In this document: one piece after another, positions 60,202-64,000 of the stretch
Layout of the letters: each line of letters opens with the position of its first letter
How positions within the stretch are numbered: position 1 is the stretch's first letter
Source of the DNA: JACVRW01 sp963835705
GTDB lineage: Bacteria > Actinomycetota > Thermoleophilia > Solirubrobacterales > Thermoleophilaceae
DNA length: 64,000 nucleotides
Direction of reading: 5' to 3'
NCBI GenBank assembly: GCA_963835705.1
Contig: CAWIGR010000022.1
Coordinates: forward strand, 186,001 to 250,000
Position numbers and translations under genes: made by a program
Notes under the pieces: generated by a model
What the model saw: only the letters and a program-made list of their open reading frames with translations
What the model was told of the DNA's origin: nothing
Databases searched by the model: none

Positions 60202-60405
60202 GTGCGCGGCGTCTTCGTCACCGGTACGGACACCGGCGCCGGCAAGACCGTCGTGGCCGCGGCGATCTGCGCCGCATCTTCCGATCCCCTTGCCGGACTG
60301 AAGCCCGTCGTCACCGGCCTCGACGAGCCGCCGGGCGAGTGGCCGCACGACCACGTGCTGCCGGCCGCCGCGGGTGCGTCACTGCCGCTGCGGGACTGGC
60401 TCTAA
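60202..60405 (+). pseudogene. bioD: Dethiobiotin synthetase fragment
   Basis: 67 residues opening VRGVFVTGTDTGAGKTVVAA with the intact P-loop, then LKPVVTGLDEPPGEWPHDH, which matches the BioD N-terminus. Normal BioD has about 220 residues; here the frame ends after SLPLRDWL, with roughly two thirds missing. Located 33 bp after bioF. Confidence 0.65.
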
Positions 60406-60414
60406 GCTCGGCGC

Positions 60415-60825
60415 ATGGCGACGGAGGAGGCCCGGCACGGCGAGGAGGACGACGACCCGCCCGAGCTGCTGGTGAAGCTCCGCGAGCGCAAGGAGCGGCA
60501 CAAGCAGCGGCCCCTGCTCCTTCGGATCGCGATCGTGATCGTGGGCGTTCTGATCGTGCTCGCCGGCGGCGCGCTGTCGGCGCCCGGCGTGCCGGGACCC
60601 GGCATCGCGGTGATCCTGATCGGGCTCGGCTTCCTCGCGCTCGAGTTCGACTGGGCGGAACGCCTGCTGGAGCGCGCGATCATCTGGGCCGACCGGGCGA
60701 AGGACCGCGCGGAGGAGACGTCCACGAAGCAGCGCGTCCTCGCCGGGACCGCCGCGGCCCTGGCGGTGGCGGCGTTCGCCGTGGCGGCCGTCCTGTGGGA
60801 CATCCCGCTGCTGCCGATCGTCTGA
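60415..60825 (+). CDS. PGPGW/TIGR02611-type membrane protein
   Basis: 136 residues. Hydrophilic N-terminus, two helices linked by SAPGVPGPGIAVIL, which matches the PGPGW signature, a second amphipathic segment (EFDWAERLLERAIIWADRAKD) and a final helix pair. Function unknown. ATG at 60415 follows the bioD remnant by 10 bp. Confidence 0.78.
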   Translation: MATEEARHGEEDDDPPELLVKLRERKERHKQRPLLLRIAIVIVGVLIVLAGGALSAPGVPGPGIAVILIGLGFLALEFDWAERLLERAIIWADRAKDRAEETSTKQRVLAGTAAALAVAAFAVAAVLWDIPLLPIV

Positions 60826-60837
60826 GCCGCCGGCCGG

Positions 60838-62445
60838 CTAGGCGCGCGTCTCGGCCTCCTTGCGCTCCCGCTCCTGCTCGCGCAGCTCCACGCGGCGGAT
60901 CTTGCCGGTGAGGGTCTTGGGCAGGTCGGCCACGAACTCGATCTCGCGCGGGTAAGCGTAGGCCGAGTGGCGCTCGCGGACGTGAAGCTTGATCTGGTCG
61001 GCCAGCTCGTCCGACGCCTCCTGCCCGCTCACCAACACGATGAAGGCCTTGACGATGTCGCCTCGGCGCGGGTCGGGTGAGGCCACCGCGGCGGCCTCCT
61101 TGACCGCCGGGTGCTCCACGCACGCCGACTCCACCTCGAACGGGCCGATGCGGTAGCCGGCCGAGATGATCACGTCGTCCGCGCGGCCGGCGTACCAGAC
61201 GTAGCCATCCTCGTCGAGCTCGGCCGCGTCCTTGGTGTGGAACCACTCGCCGCCGAACACCTCCTCGGTGTCCTCCGGCCTGTTCCAGTAGCCGATCGGG
61301 TAGTGGGGGTTCGACCGGGCGCGCAGGCAGATCTCGCCGCGCTCGCCGGCCGGCAGCGGCTGCTCGTCCTCGTCGAGGATGGCCACCTCCCAGCCCGGCA
61401 TGGGCCTGCCCATGGAGCCCTCGCGCACCTCGACGGTCGGGAAGTTGCCGCACAGCGGGTAGCTCTCCGTCAGCCCGTAGAAGTCGAGCACCGTCAGGCC
61501 GAACTGCTCGCGGAACCAGCGGATCACCTCGGGATTCAGCGGCTCGCCGGCCGAGCAGGTGACCCGCAGCCGCTCCATCGGATAGCGCTTGCCCGCGTCC
61601 TCGACGCCGGTCATCGCGCGCAGCGCGGTCGGCGTGGTGAACATGTTCTCGACCCCGTGCTTCGAGAGGAAGCGCAGGTGCTCCTCCGGCTCGTAGCCGC
61701 CCTTGCGGGCCTGCACCAGCGCCGCGGCCCCGTAGCGCCAGGGGCCCAGCAGCGGGCAGATCCCGGCGGCCCAGGCCCACTCGCCGGAGCCGTGGAACAG
61801 CTCGCCGTCGCGCACGTCGTGGCAGAACTCGAACTCCTCGTGAGCCAGCAGGTAGCGGTGCGCGTGCAGGATGCCCTTGGCCATGCCGGTCGTGCCCGAC
61901 GAGTAGTAGAGCTGCGCCGGATCGTCGGCCGCGGTGTCGACCGTCTCGAACTCGGCCGAGGCGCGGGCCATGTCCTCGAGCAGCCCGCCGTCAAGCACGA
62001 GCACCGTGTCGGCGATCCCGTCGGGGATCCGGTCGCGGTTGGCGCTGTCGGTCACCACGACCTTCGCCTGCGAGTCGCGCAGCCGGTGCTCGATGCCCTC
62101 GTCCCCGTACAGCACCGACATCGACAGCAGGATCGCCCCGCTGCGATAGGTGCCGATGAAGATCGCCGCGGTCTCCGGCAGCGACGGGAGCAAGGTGGCG
62201 ACGCGGTCGCCGCGCTCGACGCCGTTCGCCTCCAGCACGTTCGCGAACCGGCACGACATGTCTCGCAGCTCGCCGAAGCTCACCCGTCGTTCGTCGCCGC
62301 GCCAGTCCTCCCACACCATCGCGAGCCGGCCGCGGTCGTGCTTGTCGCAGACATCGGCGGCGATGTTGTAGCGCTCCGGCACCTCCCAGCGATGGGCGGC
62401 GCACATGTCCTCGTAGCTGCCGAGCGTGTACTTCCGGAAGCTCAT
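60838..62445 (-). CDS. Acyl-CoA synthetase, AMP-forming (acetyl/medium-chain acyl-CoA synthetase-like)
   Basis: 535 residues of ANL superfamily: P-loop-like YYSSGTTGMAKG, FTTPTALRAM, DFYGLTESYPLCGN, YAGRADDVIISAGYRIGPFEVE and the C-terminal catalytic lysine in LPKTLTGKIRR. The wording is nearest to MACS and propionyl/acetyl-CoA ligases. ATG at 62445 with GGAGGG seven bases upstream. Divergent from the DUF4242 gene. Confidence 0.88.
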   Translation of the reverse strand: MSFRKYTLGSYEDMCAAHRWEVPERYNIAADVCDKHDRGRLAMVWEDWRGDERRVSFGELRDMSCRFANVLEANGVERGDRVATLLPSLPETAAIFIGTYRSGAILLSMSVLYGDEGIEHRLRDSQAKVVVTDSANRDRIPDGIADTVLVLDGGLLEDMARASAEFETVDTAADDPAQLYYSSGTTGMAKGILHAHRYLLAHEEFEFCHDVRDGELFHGSGEWAWAAGICPLLGPWRYGAAALVQARKGGYEPEEHLRFLSKHGVENMFTTPTALRAMTGVEDAGKRYPMERLRVTCSAGEPLNPEVIRWFREQFGLTVLDFYGLTESYPLCGNFPTVEVREGSMGRPMPGWEVAILDEDEQPLPAGERGEICLRARSNPHYPIGYWNRPEDTEEVFGGEWFHTKDAAELDEDGYVWYAGRADDVIISAGYRIGPFEVESACVEHPAVKEAAAVASPDPRRGDIVKAFIVLVSGQEASDELADQIKLHVRERHSAYAYPREIEFVADLPKTLTGKIRRVELREQERERKEAETRA

Positions 62446-62530
62446 GCTCTCCCTCCTGTTATGGCAAGAGGCTACCCGGGACGGGCCTATCTCAGGTAGC
62501 GTCGCCAAAGCGACTCGAAAGGAGGGTCCA

Positions 62531-62827
62531 ATGGACCTCTACGTCATCCTCCGCCGCGACGGCTGGCGCTCGGCCGACGAGCTCGAGCTGGCCGCCCAGC
62601 GGTCGACCGCTGAAGGCGACCGGCGCGGCGACGTACGCTGGATCCGCTCCTATGTGCTCGAGGAAGGAGAGGGCCTCGGCACCGTGTGCATCTACGAGGC
62701 CGAGAGCGAGGAGGCGATCCGCGGCCACGCCGAGGACGCCGGCCTGCCGGTCACGGACGTCATCAAGGTCGCCGACACGGTGATCGTGCGCCCCGACCCC
62801 GACGCCGAGCCGGCCGCCGCCGGCTAA
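62531..62827 (+). CDS. DUF4242 (SCO4226-like) protein
   Basis: 98 residues with the pattern DLYVILRRDGWRSADEL, VRWIRSYVLEEGEGLGTVCIYEAESEEAIRGHAEDAGLP. Members form ferredoxin-like dimers; one is a nickel-binding protein. AAAGGAGGG stands directly upstream of the ATG at 62531. Ends in 4-bp overlap with the convergent oxidase. Confidence 0.75.
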   Translation: MDLYVILRRDGWRSADELELAAQRSTAEGDRRGDVRWIRSYVLEEGEGLGTVCIYEAESEEAIRGHAEDAGLPVTDVIKVADTVIVRPDPDAEPAAAG

Positions 62828-63906
62828 GCGAAGCGCGACGCGCTCAGCTCGGCCGGCACCTCTGCGCGGCCGAGCAGGGCGTCGGCGGCGAGCCTGGCCG
62901 TGGCCGGGCCGGTCGAGATGCCCCACGGGCCGTGGCCCGCCGCGATCCAGAGGTTGTGGATCCCTCCGGCCGGTCCCACCAGCGGGCGCCCGTCCAGCGA
63001 CTGCGGGCGAGCGCAGGCGCGGGCGCGCTCCACCCGCGCGCGGGCGAGCGCCGGCACGAACGGCTCGCCCGCACGGCGCAGGCGCCCCGCCCAGCTCGCC
63101 GCGTCGGGCTCCTCGGCGAGGAAGGTCGAGCCGACCGAGACGGCCCCGTCCGCCGCCACGAGGCTGAAGATCGACGCCGGCGGTGCCGCCGGGGCAGCGC
63201 CGGGATCCACGCCGGCAACGCCCTCCACTCCAAGCTCCTCGATCACGTGGCGCGGCGGGTCGTCGACGCTCACCTCCACCACCACGCCCCAGACCGGCAC
63301 GATCGGCCGCCAGGCGCGGGTCGGGTCGATCACCTCCGGGGCCCACGGGCCGGCCGCCACGAGCACCGCCCCCGCCGCGAAGTGGTGCCCCCCGGCGAGC
63401 ACTCCTCGCACGCTGCGGCCTATCACCCACGGCCAGGCGGGCCGGCCCTCGTGGAGCCGGGCGCCCGCGCGGCGGGCGCGCTCGGCGAAGCCGAGCGTGG
63501 CCGCCGCCGGCTGGACCGGATAGCCCGTCTCGAGCCGGCAGCCCCAGATCTTGCGGCCGAGGCGCGGCTCGAGCCGCTGCAGCTCGCGCGGGTCGAGCAG
63601 GGCCGGCTCGAGTTCGGGCTGGCCGGAGGCGATCTCGGCGACCGTCGGCACGAGCGGCGCGCGTCCGCGCGAGAGGAGCAGCACGCCCGCCGGCTGCTCG
63701 GGCAGGTCGAACCCGTCGAGCTCCCGGTAGTGGCCGAGAGTCTCGGCGTGCAGCTCGGCGAGCACGGCGTCGAATGGATGCTGGATCGCGCCGGAGTTGC
63801 GGCCCGACGCCGCCCCCGCCAGCTTGCCGCGCTCGAACAGCTCTACGCGGGCGCCCGCTTCGGCGAGGAAGGCGGCGGCCGCGCAGCCCATGATTCCGCC
63901 GCCCAC
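62824..63906 (-). CDS. FAD-dependent oxidoreductase, glycine/D-amino acid oxidase (DAO) family
   Basis: 360 residues from the first canonical start, GTG at 63906. This begins inside the dinucleotide motif; codons upstream read DVAIV, which completes the first strand. The real start is probably a non-standard CTG (63933) or ATT (63942) two bases after the previous stop. Further features: the DAO block ASGRNSGAIQHP, LVAAGPWAPEVID, and the C-terminal IHNLWIAAGHGPWGISTGPATARL. Probably oxidises a secondary or D-amino acid. The preceding gene is cut by the window end. Confidence 0.83.
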   Translation of the reverse strand: MGGGIMGCAAAAFLAEAGARVELFERGKLAGAASGRNSGAIQHPFDAVLAELHAETLGHYRELDGFDLPEQPAGVLLLSRGRAPLVPTVAEIASGQPELEPALLDPRELQRLEPRLGRKIWGCRLETGYPVQPAAATLGFAERARRAGARLHEGRPAWPWVIGRSVRGVLAGGHHFAAGAVLVAAGPWAPEVIDPTRAWRPIVPVWGVVVEVSVDDPPRHVIEELGVEGVAGVDPGAAPAAPPASIFSLVAADGAVSVGSTFLAEEPDAASWAGRLRRAGEPFVPALARARVERARACARPQSLDGRPLVGPAGGIHNLWIAAGHGPWGISTGPATARLAADALLGRAEVPAELSASRFA

Positions 63907-63937
63907 GATCGCGACGTCCGGGAGCCCCGCCAGACCC

Positions 63938-64000
63938 TCAATCCTCCCCGTCGGCGGCGTAGTCGACGATCGACTTGTCGATCAGCCACTCCACCGGCGC
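63938..64000 (-). CDS. C-terminal end of an unidentified protein (partial)
   Basis: Last 20 codons of a gene that continues beyond the window, reading PVEWLIDKSIVDYAADGED before TGA at 63938. Too short to identify. Its stop lies next to the oxidase start, so the two genes form an operon. Confidence 0.6.
   Translation of the reverse strand, partial: APVEWLIDKSIVDYAADGED

Noticed and set aside
1..64000. tRNA, rRNA, CRISPR, toxin-antitoxin or phage-defence systems
   Set aside because: No convincing signature was found by reading; absence by eye is not proof, but nothing can be supported.

Overview
The window is about 64 kb of very GC-rich DNA. Genes are tightly packed, GTG and TTG starts are frequent, and 4-bp ATGA/GTGA stop-start overlaps are common. 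Gene content (HemQ-type coproheme decarboxylase, FprA-type ferredoxin reductase, actinobacterial holin-X and DUF3618 small membrane proteins, a DUF1707 protein, an ECF sigma factor paired with a DGPF protein) points to an actinobacterium. My inference is a soil Thermoleophilia/Solirubrobacterales-like lineage, but no rRNA or tRNA is present to confirm it. I see no CRISPR array, complete transposase, prophage or plasmid origin. No stretch over 300 bases lacks a gene; the two largest gaps (13807-14073 and 27404-27607) each hold a copy of the same palindromic repeat.

Layout. 1-15 kb: methionine synthase (3' end cut by the window, with a frameshift), a GAF-GGDEF protein, a glycosyltransferase-flippase fusion, HemQ, ferredoxin reductase, Ppx/GppA, MFS, ABC1 kinase, AlkA-type glycosylase, then an Fe-S maturation group (A-type carrier divergent from BolA-Grx4). 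15-24 kb: a GST-like protein, extended SDR, DegV, AI-2E/PerM permease, flippase-like protein, a four-gene run of small membrane proteins, a TetR-nitrilase operon with a clear operator, DUF2804 and CapA. 24-31 kb: acyl-CoA and acid metabolism (class III CoA-transferase, BKACE, YdeI-like; enoyl-CoA hydratase, ureohydrolase-like, acyl-CoA carboxyltransferase), then two universal stress proteins. 31-38 kb: an alkyltransferase-like protein with a two-component system (kinase frameshifted), a heavily frameshifted secreted GH15 glucoamylase with RTX-like repeats, and a disulfide oxidoreductase. 38-45 kb: K+ channel, an acyl-CoA dehydrogenase read in frame into an acetamidase/formamidase that carries a degenerate tandem duplication, a truncated second dehydrogenase, and an ECF42/DGPF pair. 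45-50 kb: tyrosine degradation (HPPD-homogentisate dioxygenase) divergent from an AsnC regulator, an enoyl-CoA-reductase-like SDR and ferritin. 50-57 kb: carotenoid oxygenase divergent from PadR, a lactonase-like metallo-hydrolase, a secreted coiled-coil protein, and a transglycosylase-peptidase fusion. 57-64 kb: biotin carrier protein, enoyl-CoA hydratase, a decayed biotin operon (bioB and bioD remnants around intact bioF), an acyl-CoA synthetase and an amino-acid-oxidase-like enzyme.

Recurring themes are CoA-ester catabolism (three CoA-linked operons plus a carrier protein), local regulators divergent from their likely targets (TetR, AsnC, PadR), and an unusual density of broken genes. Breaks are of two kinds: single-base frameshifts in otherwise well-conserved genes (metH, GGDEF, histidine kinase), and genes with deletions (penicillin acylase, bioB, bioD, acyl-CoA dehydrogenase 2, GNAT, second GH15). 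The first kind could be sequencing error; the second could be genuine decay or assembly collapse.

Two small repeat families are the most repeat-like novelty: a palindromic element with about 21-bp terminal inverted repeats (two copies), and a 28-bp double-palindrome found once inside a coding gene and once at the break of a truncated acetyltransferase.
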